Source of the DNA: Streptococcus pneumoniae | Lineage (GTDB): Bacteria > Bacillota > Bacilli > Lactobacillales > Streptococcaceae | Direction of reading: 5' to 3' | Assembly (NCBI RefSeq): GCF_001347015.1 | Contig: NZ_CFGI01000014.1 | Span: forward strand, 1-60,644 | DNA length: 60,644 bases | Shown: positions 1 to 8,428 of the stretch, piece after piece | Numbering within the stretch: position 1 is the stretch's first letter | Layout: the number at the start of each line of letters is the position of its first letter | Translations under genes and position numbers: made by a program | The notes under the pieces: model-generated | The model's database searches: none | The model's input: the letters and a program-made list of their open reading frames with translations, nothing else | What the model was told of the DNA's origin: nothing

Positions 1-70
1 AAGTAGCTCAGCTTGGTAGAGTACTTGGTTTGGGACCAAGGTGTCGCAGGTTCGAATCCTGTCTTCCCGA
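1..70 (+). tRNA. tRNA-Pro (UGG), 5' end cut by window edge
   Basis: A cloverleaf-compatible sequence fills the first 70 bases: D-arm AGCTCAGCTTGGTAGAG, anticodon stem CTTGG/CCAAG with a TGG anticodon, T-arm GGTTCGAATCC, and a 3' acceptor strand ending CTTCCCGA. The matching 5' acceptor bases (about four) lie outside the window, so the gene is partial only because of the cut. TGG reads proline codons. The 3' CCA is not encoded. Confidence 0.93.
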
Positions 71-124
71 TATATTACAGAGATATGTGAGTGTGTATTT
101 TTAAAACTAGATATTATATACATT

Positions 125-156
125 AAGAGAGGATCAGTTTGGTTCTCTCTTTTTTG
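125..156 (+). terminator. Rho-independent terminator after tRNA-Pro
   Basis: Inverted repeat AAGAGAGGA / TTCTCTCTT followed by a run of T residues, placed about 55 nt after the tRNA. It probably ends the tRNA transcription unit. Confidence 0.75.
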
Positions 157-481
157 ATTTTCAGTAATTCATTTTGATCGCGTATATTTTTTTGTTTCCT
201 GATTTGTTCAATGAATACTGTAGTTTAGGTACATAAATTAAAATTTAACAGATTGTATAATTCTTACAAACTTTTAAGAAAGTAATTGAAGAATTTTTTA
301 TTCTGCCTATAATATATGTGTTTGTTCGATAAAAATTTCTACTCTTTTTGATTTTGAATGTGTATTAGTTTACGTTATAGTATGAATTGGATTTAATATT
401 TCTTTTGAGGAAGCTGCTTTGGATTTTTCTACGTGTGTTTTATTGTATAGTGTATCTTGCTTGTTTTGAACAGAATTTTTT
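157..481. other. AT-rich intergenic stretch, no gene seen
   Basis: This region is strongly AT-rich and has stops in all frames at short intervals. I see no RBS-preceded ORF or RNA gene. It separates the tRNA cluster end from the two-component/ABC operon. Confidence 0.6.
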
Positions 482-546
482 ATGACATTTGTCATATTTT
501 CTAGTGACAGAAGCTTCTATTTCATCTGATTTCAAAAGACTATAAT
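482..546 (+). promoter_or_regulatory. Promoter with palindromic operator for the ABC/two-component operon
   Basis: A perfect palindrome ATGACATTTGTCAT (482-495) is followed by a third half-site TGACA at 505-509. A TATAAT -10 box lies at 541-546. The expected -35 position (about 518-523, TATTTC) is poor, which fits an activator-dependent promoter. Because the operon encodes its own response regulator with a LuxR-type HTH, autoregulation through this palindrome is a reasonable inference. It is not shown by sequence alone. Confidence 0.5.
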
Positions 547-572
547 TGAAGTATGAAAGGGAGGAAGAAAAA

Positions 573-764
573 ATGAAACATAAAGTAATTGTCGCAATGA
601 GTTTAGTAGCAGCAGGAGTCATGACTTATCTCATGTTCTCAGGATTGGATGAAGATTTCTATCATTTTCCTTGGGAGCTATTTGCAGGATTTGGAATCAT
701 GTCCTGGCTTATCCGAGAAGGCTTGAAATTGGTTTCAGATGTGAAAAAGGAGTTTGAAAAATGA
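573..764 (+). CDS. Small membrane protein, first gene of ABC/TCS operon
   Basis: The product is 63 residues starting MKHKVIV. The ATG at 573 is preceded by a strong GGGAGG ribosome site at about 560-565; an in-frame TTG at 546 would put the RBS inside the gene, so I reject it. There is a hydrophobic segment at about residues 4-22 and a second partly hydrophobic stretch at about 30-45, then a charged, lysine-rich tail. The family is not recognised. The end overlaps the next ORF by ATGA coupling (761-764), and three more coupled genes follow, so it probably belongs to the ABC transporter or signalling unit, perhaps as a small accessory or regulated membrane peptide. Confidence 0.75.
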   Translation: MKHKVIVAMSLVAAGVMTYLMFSGLDEDFYHFPWELFAGFGIMSWLIREGLKLVSDVKKEFEK

Positions 765-955
765 AAAAAGCGTTTCTCTATCTTTTTATTGGACTATCAC
801 TAGTGGTATGGTTGGTAGAAATGTTTACAGGTTGGTTTGATCAAGCCTTCCTTCACCAATTCATCCGTGGTGCTTGGGGTTTTGGATTTATGATTTTCGT
901 CGTTTTCCCTATGGGAATGGAGTGGTTGAAAGGAGAATATTATGAACATGATTAA
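761..955 (+). CDS. Small membrane protein, second gene of ABC/TCS operon
   Basis: The product is 64 residues with two hydrophobic stretches (about residues 4-22 and 38-52) and a short acidic end. Its start overlaps the upstream stop as ATGA, and its end overlaps the ATPase gene by 14 nt, so the genes are translationally coupled. It resembles its upstream neighbour in size and layout (small, two-segment membrane peptide), which suggests the pair acts together. I do not recognise a named family. A role as sensor accessory or substrate of the neighbouring ABC transporter is possible but unproven. Confidence 0.72.
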   Translation: MKKAFLYLFIGLSLVVWLVEMFTGWFDQAFLHQFIRGAWGFGFMIFVVFPMGMEWLKGEYYEHD

Positions 956-1826
956 GGTACAAGGCTTACATAAAAACATCAAGGGTAAGGCTATTTTGAA
1001 GGATATTTCCTTTGAGATAGCTGAAGGTGAATGCGTCGCCTTGATTGGGCCCAATGGTGCTGGGAAGACCACACTCTTGGATTGTTTGCTTGGAGATAAA
1101 CTGGTCACAAGCGGTCAAGTATCCATCCAAGGCTTGCCAGTGACGAGTTCTCAGTTAGACTACACAAGATCCTATCTCCCTCAAGAAAATGTTATCGTTC
1201 AGAAATTAAAGGTCAAAGAGTTGATTGCTTTCTTTCAAAGTATTTATCCAAATCCCTTGAGCAACCAGGAAATCGATCAACTATTGCAGTTTGATCAGCA
1301 ACAGAAAGAGCAATTTGCAGAAAAATTGTCAGGTGGGCAAAAGCGTCTTTTCTCTTTTGTCTTGACCTTGATTGGCCGACCAAAACTTGTCTTTTTAGAT
1401 GAGCCAACTGCGGCCATGGATACCTCAACCCGCCAACGTTTTTGGGAAATTGTTCAGGATCTAAAAGCGCAGGGAGTTACCATTCTCTATTCGTCCCATT
1501 ATATCGAAGAGGTAGAGCATACAGCGGACCGAATCTTGGTCTTGAATAAGGGAGAGTTGATTCGCGATACAACACCTCTAGCCATGCGCAGTGAGGAGAT
1601 TGAAAAGCACTTTATCCTTCCTCTAGCATACAAGGAAGTCATTGAGCAGTCTAACTTGGTTGAAAACTGGTCACAAAAACAAGATGCTTTGCAAGTAGTT
1701 ACACGTGAAGCGGATGCTTTTTGGCAACTGTTAGTGCAAGCAGGATGTAGGATTCAAGAAATCGAAGTCAATAATCGTAGCTTGTTGGATACAATCTTTG
1801 AAGAAACACAAAAGGGAGATGACTAA
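942..1826 (+). CDS. ABC transporter ATP-binding protein (two-component-linked)
   Basis: This 294-residue ATPase subunit has Walker A GPNGAGKTT near residue 36, signature LSGGQKR near 130, and Walker B LVFLDEPTAAMD near 150 followed by the H-loop SSHY. After the ATPase core (about 1-215) a C-terminal extension of about 80 residues follows, as in antibiotic or bacteriocin exporter ATPases of the YvfR/CcmA type. AGGAG at 931-935 supports the ATG at 942. It pairs with the permease encoded 1 nt downstream and precedes a sensor kinase and regulator. In B. subtilis the similarly arranged yvfRS-yvfTU genes couple an exporter to its own sensor. The substrate is unknown. Confidence 0.9.
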   Translation: MNMIKVQGLHKNIKGKAILKDISFEIAEGECVALIGPNGAGKTTLLDCLLGDKLVTSGQVSIQGLPVTSSQLDYTRSYLPQENVIVQKLKVKELIAFFQSIYPNPLSNQEIDQLLQFDQQQKEQFAEKLSGGQKRLFSFVLTLIGRPKLVFLDEPTAAMDTSTRQRFWEIVQDLKAQGVTILYSSHYIEEVEHTADRILVLNKGELIRDTTPLAMRSEEIEKHFILPLAYKEVIEQSNLVENWSQKQDALQVVTREADAFWQLLVQAGCRIQEIEVNNRSLLDTIFEETQKGDD

Positions 1827-1827
1827 G

Positions 1828-2565
1828 ATGAAACGATGGATCGCACTAAACAAGATAGAATTTTTATTGACCAAACGACAATTAGTCTATTATTTATTAT
1901 CAGTAGGTATGCCGACAGCCTTCTATTTATTCTTTTCAGGCATGTACCAGGACACACCCGGTGGACCAGCTAATTTTTTGCGTGATTATCTTATCTCCAT
2001 GACGGCCTTTTCCATGATGTCGACAGCTATCTTCTCATTTCCAGCTGTTTTACATACCGATAAGATGAACAACTGGCAGAAAACATTGCGTCATAGCCCT
2101 GTAAATATGGTAGAATATTATCTATCAAAGATAACAAGTATGTTGGTTGATTATTTGGTTTCAATTCTGGTTGTTTTTACAGTTGGGCATTTTGTAAGAG
2201 GTGTAGAGATGCCTCTAGGAAGCTGGGTTGGGGCTGCACTCTTGCTGATAGTTGGAAGTGTAGCTTTTGTAGCGCTTGGCTTGACCTTGACACTCTTGCC
2301 TTCTAGTCAGCTGATGTCTGTCGTGGGCAATCTTCTCTATCTAGGCTTGGCTGTTTTAGGTGGACTCTGGATGCCCATCTCTTTATTTCCAGACTGGATG
2401 CAAGCAATCGGGAAGCGCCTACCAACTTATCAGTTGATGGAGTTGCTCAAGACCTTCTTAAACGAGGGTAGCATCAATCTATCAGCCACAGTTTATCTAC
2501 TTGTTTTTTCAGCAGTTTTGTTTGGTTTGACCATTTACCTTCAAGGTCATAAGGAGAATGCTTAA
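1828..2565 (+). CDS. ABC-2 type transporter permease
   Basis: The product is 245 residues from the ATG at 1828 (AAGGGAG at 1812-1818 gives good spacing; the ATG at 1819 sits on top of the RBS). It has about six hydrophobic segments and the usual ABC-2 layout: helix near residue 25, a loop, helices around 60, 105, 140 and 170, and a last helix near 225. It forms the membrane part for the ATPase gene just upstream. The stop overlaps the kinase start as TAATG, so expression is coupled to the two-component system. Confidence 0.87.
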   Translation: MKRWIALNKIEFLLTKRQLVYYLLSVGMPTAFYLFFSGMYQDTPGGPANFLRDYLISMTAFSMMSTAIFSFPAVLHTDKMNNWQKTLRHSPVNMVEYYLSKITSMLVDYLVSILVVFTVGHFVRGVEMPLGSWVGAALLLIVGSVAFVALGLTLTLLPSSQLMSVVGNLLYLGLAVLGGLWMPISLFPDWMQAIGKRLPTYQLMELLKTFLNEGSINLSATVYLLVFSAVLFGLTIYLQGHKENA

Positions 2566-3662
2566 TGCTTGAAAGACTGAAAAGCATACACTATATGTTT
2601 TGGGCCAGTTTAATTTTTATGATTTTCCCCATCCTTCCTGTAGTGACTGGGGAACTAGCTGTCTGGCATTTATTGATTGATATTCTATTTATAGTGGCGT
2701 ATTTGGGTGTTTTAACAACTAAGAGCCTTCGTCTATCCTGGATTTTCTGGGGGATCATGCTGGTCTATGTTGCTGGAAATACCGCCTTTGTTGCTGTGAA
2801 CTATATATGGTTCTTCTTTTTTCTTTCCAATCTCTTAATTTATCATTTTGGCGTACGTAGTTTTAATTCTTTACATGTCCGGACTTTTCTCCTTGCTCAA
2901 GTCCTTGTTGTGGGACAACTGTTGATTATTCAGAAAATCGAAGTTGAGTTTCTAGTCTATCTGCTTGGGATTCTTACATTTGTCGATTTGATGGCTTTTG
3001 GCTTGGTTCGGGTTCGAATTGTAGAGGATCTGAAAGAAGAGCAGGCCAAGCAAAATGCCCAGATAAATCTATTGCTGGCAGAAAATGAGCGCAATCGTAT
3101 CGGTCAGGATTTGCATGATAGTCTGGGACATACCTTTGCCATGCTAAGTGTTAAAACTGATCTAGCCTTGCAGTTATTTCAAATGCAGGCTTATTCACAG
3201 GTGGAAAAGGAATTAAGAGAAATACAGCAGATTAGCAAAGAATCAATGCGTGAAGTGAGAACCATTGTAGAAAATCTTAAGTCTAGAACTTTGGCATCCG
3301 AACTAGAGACTGTGAAAAAGATGTTAGAAATTGCTGGCATTGAGGTTCAAGTTGACAATCACTTGGACAAGGCTAGCTTGACCCAGGATGTGGAGTCAAC
3401 GGCTTCCATGATTTTGCTTGAGTTAGTGACCAATATTATCAAACATGCCAAAGCGTCGAAGGCTTACTTAAAATTAGAACGAACAGAGAAAGAACTCATT
3501 CTAACAGTAAGTGATGATGGCTGTGGCTTCGCTTTTCTAAAAGGGGATGAGCTCCACACAGTCCGAGATCGTGTCCTTCCATTTTTGGGAGTGGTAAATG
3601 TGATTAGTCAGAAACAACCGACAGAAGTTCAGGTTCGACTACCTTATAAGGAGAGAAAGTAG
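2565..3662 (+). CDS. Sensor histidine kinase, DesK/HisKA_3 type
   Basis: This 365-residue kinase has an N-terminal block of about five or six transmembrane helices (residues 12-150), no large extracellular domain, a short coiled linker, then the HisKA_3 phosphoacceptor motif with the predicted phosphorylated histidine at 184 (RIGQDLHDSLGH). The ATPase domain shows the N-box (ELVTNIIKHA) and the DDGCGF G-box. The later G-rich lid is degenerate (ELHTVRDRV where relatives have GLxGMRERV). It is probably an intramembrane sensor working with the adjacent ABC transporter. The order matches what I recall as pneumococcal TCS11, but I cannot verify a locus number here. Confidence 0.9.
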   Translation: MLERLKSIHYMFWASLIFMIFPILPVVTGELAVWHLLIDILFIVAYLGVLTTKSLRLSWIFWGIMLVYVAGNTAFVAVNYIWFFFFLSNLLIYHFGVRSFNSLHVRTFLLAQVLVVGQLLIIQKIEVEFLVYLLGILTFVDLMAFGLVRVRIVEDLKEEQAKQNAQINLLLAENERNRIGQDLHDSLGHTFAMLSVKTDLALQLFQMQAYSQVEKELREIQQISKESMREVRTIVENLKSRTLASELETVKKMLEIAGIEVQVDNHLDKASLTQDVESTASMILLELVTNIIKHAKASKAYLKLERTEKELILTVSDDGCGFAFLKGDELHTVRDRVLPFLGVVNVISQKQPTEVQVRLPYKERK

Positions 3663-4262
<600 letters not shown>

Positions 4263-4329
4263 TATTGTCATATATCGGAAACCATCATGTGCTAAAATTG
4301 AAGTGATTCAAAGAAATAATTTGTATCTT

Positions 4330-4358
4330 GAGGAGGAGGCTAGTTTCCTCCTTTTTGT
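4330..4358 (+). terminator. Terminator after two-component operon
   Basis: GAGGAGG and CCTCCTT arms around a short loop, followed by T residues, about 70 nt after the response-regulator stop. Confidence 0.65.
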
Positions 4359-4431
4359 TTACTCTAAGGTGGTAGCAAGAGCTAAACCTAGGCTTTCTAT
4401 GAAATTTTTTCAATCAATCTTCAAAAAACAC

Positions 4432-4460
4432 TTGAAAGTGTTTACAATTAGTGATAGAAT
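4432..4460 (+). promoter_or_regulatory. ccpA promoter overlapped by a cre-like site
   Basis: TTGAAA (4432-4437), a 17-nt spacer and TAGAAT (4455-4460) make a good sigma-A promoter. TGAAAGTGTTTACA at 4433-4446 differs by one base from a catabolite-responsive element of the TGWAANCGNTNWCA type (T instead of the central C). It is also part of the palindrome AAACACTTGAAAGTGTTT. CcpA bound here would cover the -35 box, so autorepression is inferred. Confidence 0.5.
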
Positions 4461-4581
4461 GGAATAAGTAGAAACATGAAAACGAAATTTTCACATCTTC
4501 ACTTTTGTAAGTAGATGTAGAGCTTCAATCGGTGCCTCTACTTGTAAAAGAATGTGTGGGATAGAAAGGGCAGGAAAAGGA

Positions 4582-5592
4582 ATGAATGCAGACGATACAG
4601 TAACGATTTATGATGTCGCCCGTGAAGCAGGAGTTTCAATGGCGACGGTTAGCCGTGTAGTCAATGGCAATAAGAATGTAAAAGAGAACACCCGTAAAAA
4701 AGTGCTTGAGGTGATTGATCGTTTGGATTACCGTCCAAATGCAGTTGCGCGTGGTCTTGCAAGTAAAAAGACAACCACTGTCGGTGTCGTGATTCCAAAT
4801 ATTACCAATGGTTATTTTTCGAGTTTGGCTAAGGGGATTGATGATATTGCAGAAATGTACAAGTACAATATTGTCCTAGCTAATAGCGATGAAGATAACG
4901 AGAAAGAAGTTTCTGTTGTCAATACCCTCTTTTCAAAGCAGGTAGATGGCATTATCTTTATGGGTTATCACTTGACAGATAAAATTCGCTCAGAATTTTC
5001 GCGTTCACGTACTCCGATTGTTCTCGCAGGAACTGTCGATGTTGAGCACCAGTTGCCAAGTGTCAATATTGACTATAAGCAAGCAACGATTGATGCAGTG
5101 AGTTACCTTGCTAAAGAAAATGAGCGTATTGCTTTCGTTAGCGGTCCGCTAGTGGATGACATCAATGGTAAGGTTCGTTTGGTTGGCTACAAGGAAGCCT
5201 TGAAAAAAGCAGGAATCGCTTATAGTGAAGGTTTGGTATTTGAATCTAAGTATAGCTATGATGATGGTTACGCCTTGGCAGAGCGTTTGATTTCATCAAA
5301 TGCAACTGCAGCAGTTGTGACAGGTGATGAGTTGGCAGCAGGAGTCTTGAACGGTTTGGCTGATAAGGGTGTTTCTGTGCCAGAAGATTTTGAAATTATT
5401 ACTAGTGATGATTCGCAAATTGCACGCTTTACCCGTCCAAACTTGACAACGATTGCCCAACCTCTTTATGACCTTGGTGCCATTAGTATGCGTATGTTGA
5501 CTAAGATTATGCATAAGGAAGAGTTGGAAGAACGTGAAGTTCTCTTACCTCATGGTTTGACAGAACGTCGCTCAACACGAAAACGGAAATAG
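4582..5592 (+). CDS. ccpA: Catabolite control protein A
   Basis: CcpA is the LacI-family master regulator of carbon catabolite control, binding cre sites together with HPr-Ser46-P. The 336-residue protein starts at ATG 4582 (MNADDTVTIYDVAREAGVSM), with AGGAAAAGG just ahead; an in-frame ATG at 4552 would add ten residues without an RBS. The N-terminal LacI HTH occupies about residues 7-30 (YDVAREAGVSMATVSRVV) with the hinge helix near 50-60 (YRPNAVARGL). The periplasmic-binding-like effector domain fills the rest. Length and sequence agree with streptococcal CcpA. A terminator follows the stop. The gene has its own promoter. Confidence 0.96.
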   Translation: MNADDTVTIYDVAREAGVSMATVSRVVNGNKNVKENTRKKVLEVIDRLDYRPNAVARGLASKKTTTVGVVIPNITNGYFSSLAKGIDDIAEMYKYNIVLANSDEDNEKEVSVVNTLFSKQVDGIIFMGYHLTDKIRSEFSRSRTPIVLAGTVDVEHQLPSVNIDYKQATIDAVSYLAKENERIAFVSGPLVDDINGKVRLVGYKEALKKAGIAYSEGLVFESKYSYDDGYALAERLISSNATAAVVTGDELAAGVLNGLADKGVSVPEDFEIITSDDSQIARFTRPNLTTIAQPLYDLGAISMRMLTKIMHKEELEEREVLLPHGLTERRSTRKRK

Positions 5593-5593
5593 A

Positions 5594-5629
5594 AAAAATC
5601 AGGGAATCGAGAAGATTTCCTGATTTTTT
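5594..5629 (+). terminator. ccpA terminator
   Basis: AAATCAGG and CCTGATTT arms with flanking A and T runs, starting 1 nt after the ccpA stop. The flanking A tract could make it work in both directions. Confidence 0.75.
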
Positions 5630-5649
5630 GCTCTTAAACAAGAGATGTT

Positions 5650-5977
5650 GACTTAATGAATACCACAGAGCGGACTAGGCGGCTGGTTAAAGGCTACGTA
5701 ACACACTATTTTGAGGTTGTAGATGAAAATAACGAAGTCAGCTCAAAACACTGTTTTGAGGTTGCAGATAGAACTGATGAAGTCAGCTCAACACACTGCT
5801 TTGAGGTTGTAGATGAAACTGACGAAGTCAGCTCAACACATTGTTTTGAGGTTGCAGATAGAACTGATGAAGTCAGCTCAAAACATGTTTTTGAGGTTGT
5901 AGATAAGACTGACGAAGTCAGTAACCATACATACGGCAAGGCGACGTGACGTGGTTTGAAGAGATTTTCGAAGAGTC
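5650..5977. repeat. BOX element with five boxB-type units
   Basis: Five copies of a 45-nt unit begin GAGGTTG at 5713, 5758, 5803, 5848 and 5893. They are followed by the conserved end containing TACGGCAAGGCGACG and GAAGAGATTTTCGAAGAGT. The opposite end (about 5650-5710) is badly degenerate: GAGCGGACTAGGCGGCTGG is recognisable as a decayed GAGCAAACTAGGAAGCTAG. The element fills the ccpA-asparaginase gap and its last base abuts the asparaginase stop codon. Both strands stay open across it because 45 is a multiple of three. Confidence 0.85.
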
Positions 5978-6940
5978 TTACCCTTCCATATAGTCTTTCA
6001 AAGCATGTCCTTTTAGTCCGGCATTGAGGGCGATGAGGAGTTTTAAGCGGGCTTTTTGGGCGTTGAGTTCTTTAACAAAGAAAACACCTGCCTTTTGTAA
6101 CTGCACGCCCCCGCCTTGGTAGGCATAGACAGGTTCTGCGATACCGTTAAAGCATCGTGAAACCAGGGCGACTGGGATTCCTTTTTGTAGAAGGCTTTCT
6201 AACTTTTCAGCCGTTTCTTTGGGAATATTACCAGCTCCGAAGGCTTGGATAATCAAACCGTCCAATTGTTCCAAATCCAGCATATCAATCAGCTCCTCTG
6301 TCATACCAGCATAAGCCGAGATGATAGGGACTAATCCTTGTATGTGATCAAGGTCAAAGCGAACACGAGGTTCAGCTGTTTTGAAGTAGAGGATTTCCTG
6401 TTTCATGATGAGACCAAGGGGGCCATGTGTTGGGGTCTGGAAGGTACCGACGTTGGTGGTATGCGTTTTGGTAACATACTTGGCAGCGTGGATTTCATCG
6501 TTCATAACGACCAAAACCCCTTTGTCAGCAGCCTTGTCATCGCTAGCCACCCTTAAAGCGCTCAGATAGTTATAAACCCCGTCACTGCCGAGTTCGTTGG
6601 AGCTACGCATGGCTCCTGTTAGAACGATAGGCATGTGGGGAACTTCCATGGTATCAAGGAAATAGGCTGTTTCCTCTAAAGTATCGGTTCCGTGTGTGAT
6701 CACCACTCCATCGTAGTTATCTGCTTCCTCTTTAATTTTCTGGTAGAGAGCCAGCATATGCTTGGGTTTGATATGGGGGCTTGGCAGGTTAAAAAAGTCT
6801 AGGGCATGGACTTGGATTCCTTCAAGAGGATTGGACACATGGTTCATGGGATTATCTGAACTCGTCACAACAGCGCCAGAAGCATCGGCTTGCATGGAAA
6901 TAGTCCCACCCGTATGTAAAACAAGGATTTTCTTAGGCAT
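5978..6940 (-). CDS. ansA: L-asparaginase
   Basis: The product is 320 residues, hydrolysing asparagine to aspartate and ammonia. No signal peptide is seen, so it is probably cytoplasmic (type I). The N-terminal nucleophile motif LHTGGTIS places the active threonine at about 13, and the second motif THGTDTLEET around residue 80-95 supplies the T-D pair. Family length is about 320-330, so it is complete. It is divergent from the HAD gene, separated by 65 nt. Its stop codon directly touches a BOX element. It lies next to ccpA, but no cre site is evident ahead of it. Confidence 0.92.
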   Translation of the reverse strand: MPKKILVLHTGGTISMQADASGAVVTSSDNPMNHVSNPLEGIQVHALDFFNLPSPHIKPKHMLALYQKIKEEADNYDGVVITHGTDTLEETAYFLDTMEVPHMPIVLTGAMRSSNELGSDGVYNYLSALRVASDDKAADKGVLVVMNDEIHAAKYVTKTHTTNVGTFQTPTHGPLGLIMKQEILYFKTAEPRVRFDLDHIQGLVPIISAYAGMTEELIDMLDLEQLDGLIIQAFGAGNIPKETAEKLESLLQKGIPVALVSRCFNGIAEPVYAYQGGGVQLQKAGVFFVKELNAQKARLKLLIALNAGLKGHALKDYMEG

Positions 6941-7005
6941 GATTTACTCACTCTTTCTGAAATGTGGTATAATCATTGTATCACAAAAGGGGAGATTGGG
7001 ATAGG

Positions 7006-8394
7006 ATGGAAGTCAAAGCTGTTTTTTTTGATATCGATGGAACCTTGGTCAACGATCGCAAGAGTGTTTTGAAATCCACTAAGGACGCGATTAAGATTGT
7101 CAAAGAACAAGGGGTGCTAGTTGGCGTAGCGACAGGGCGAGGACCTTTTTTTGTTAAGGAATTGATGGACGATTTGGATCTGGATTTTGCGGTAACCTAC
7201 AATGGCCAGTATATCTTTACTAAAGACAAAGTCTTGTTCACGAGCCCTATTTCCAAGTTGCATTTGCGCCATCTAATTAGCTATGCTAAAAAAGAGGGTA
7301 AGGAGATTGCCCTAGGGACCAAGGATGCCATGTTGGGTTCTAAAATCATGTCCTTTGGTTTGGGTTCTTTTTCCCAACGAATCAGTCGCTTCGTTCCCTC
7401 TGTTTTAACTCGAACAGTGAGTCAGTCTTTTAATCGCATGGTCAGCAAGGTTGTTCCCCAAAAGGAAGAAGACCTACTTCATCTGATGAATCAGCCTATC
7501 TACCAAGTTTTAATGCTGATGACGCCAGAAGAATCTGAGAAGGCGGCAGCTGATTTTGAAGACTTGAAATTGACACGTAGCAATCCATTTGCAGCGGATG
7601 TCATCAATCAAGGAAACTCTAAATTAGAAGGCATATGCCGAGTCGGAAAAGAATACGGCTTTGACCTCAACCAAGTGATGGCCTTTGGTGACTCAGATAA
7701 CGACCTAGAAATGCTGGCAGGTGTTGGTATGTCGGTCGCTATGGGAAATGGTAGTAGCAGTGTCAAGGAAGTTGCTAAGCACATTACCACCAGCAATCAG
7801 CAAGACGGAATCCACAAGGCCCTGGAACATTTTGGTGTTCTGGCCTCAGAAAAAGTCTTTGTCAGCCGTGACTATCATTTCAATAAGGTCAAGACCTTCC
7901 ACCACATGATGGATGAACGGACCCAAGAAGAACCTCGAGCTTGGGATTTAGAAGGTGCAACCCACAGGGCTGGCTTTAAAATAGAAGAATTGGTGGAGTT
8001 TGTTCGAGCTGCAAGTCCTTCGGAAGAGGACTTTGGTCAAGCTCTATCGCAACTTCATCAAGCTCTTGATAAGGCAGCATATAAAGTAGCCAAGAAGACG
8101 CCAGCTCAGGAAGATTTGGTGGGGCAGGTGGATGCCTTGATTGACACGCTTTATTTCACCTACGGTAGTTTTGTCTTGATGGGGGTGGACCCAGAACGTA
8201 TTTTTGATATTGTTCATCAGGCTAATATGGGGAAAATTTTTCCAGATGGCAAGGCTCATTTTGATCCAGTGACCCACAAAATCTTAAAGCCAGATGATTG
8301 GGAAGAAAAATATGCTCCAGAGCCTGCCATTAAAAAGGAACTGCAGCGCCAGCTCAAGGCTTACGAACGCCATAAAGAGAGAAATAAACAGTAA
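7006..8394 (+). CDS. Cof-type HAD hydrolase fused to MazG-like domain
   Basis: The product is 462 residues from ATG 7006 (GGGGAG at about 6990 and GATAGG nearby; the upstream ATG at 6976 overlaps the promoter TATAAT at 6968-6973). Residues 1-275 are a Cof/HAD-IIB phosphatase: catalytic D9 and D11 in FFDIDGTL, the Lys/GDSDND motif IV near 225-235. Residues about 285-462 look like an all-alpha NTP-pyrophosphohydrolase domain of the phosphoribosyl-ATP pyrophosphatase/MazG superfamily (EELVEFVRA, then an LVGQVDALIDTLYFTYG segment with acidic metal ligands). The pairing suggests house-cleaning of nucleotides plus removal of the released phosphate, which is inference. Confidence 0.85.
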   Translation: MEVKAVFFDIDGTLVNDRKSVLKSTKDAIKIVKEQGVLVGVATGRGPFFVKELMDDLDLDFAVTYNGQYIFTKDKVLFTSPISKLHLRHLISYAKKEGKEIALGTKDAMLGSKIMSFGLGSFSQRISRFVPSVLTRTVSQSFNRMVSKVVPQKEEDLLHLMNQPIYQVLMLMTPEESEKAAADFEDLKLTRSNPFAADVINQGNSKLEGICRVGKEYGFDLNQVMAFGDSDNDLEMLAGVGMSVAMGNGSSSVKEVAKHITTSNQQDGIHKALEHFGVLASEKVFVSRDYHFNKVKTFHHMMDERTQEEPRAWDLEGATHRAGFKIEELVEFVRAASPSEEDFGQALSQLHQALDKAAYKVAKKTPAQEDLVGQVDALIDTLYFTYGSFVLMGVDPERIFDIVHQANMGKIFPDGKAHFDPVTHKILKPDDWEEKYAPEPAIKKELQRQLKAYERHKERNKQ

Positions 8395-8396
8395 AT

Positions 8397-8424
8397 AAAA
8401 AGGAGCTGGGGGCTCCTTTTCTTG
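8397..8424. terminator. Bidirectional terminator between convergent genes
   Basis: AAAAGGAGC and GGCTCCTTTT arms with A and T runs on either side, between the convergent HAD and stress-protein genes. Confidence 0.8.
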
Positions 8425-8428
8425 GTGA

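Noticed and set aside
440-622. Minus-strand 60-codon ORF
   Set aside because: It overlaps the promoter and start of the real gene at 573, has no RBS, and its sequence is what AT-rich DNA gives by chance.
5713-5930. CRISPR array
   Set aside because: Units are contiguous 45-nt boxB repeats with no unique spacers and no cas genes.
5656-5949. ORFs across the BOX arrays (also 54225-54573 and the minus strand) as repeat proteins
   Set aside because: The frames are open only because the repeat unit is 45 nt; starts lie in the repeat or its edge and lack consistent RBSs.
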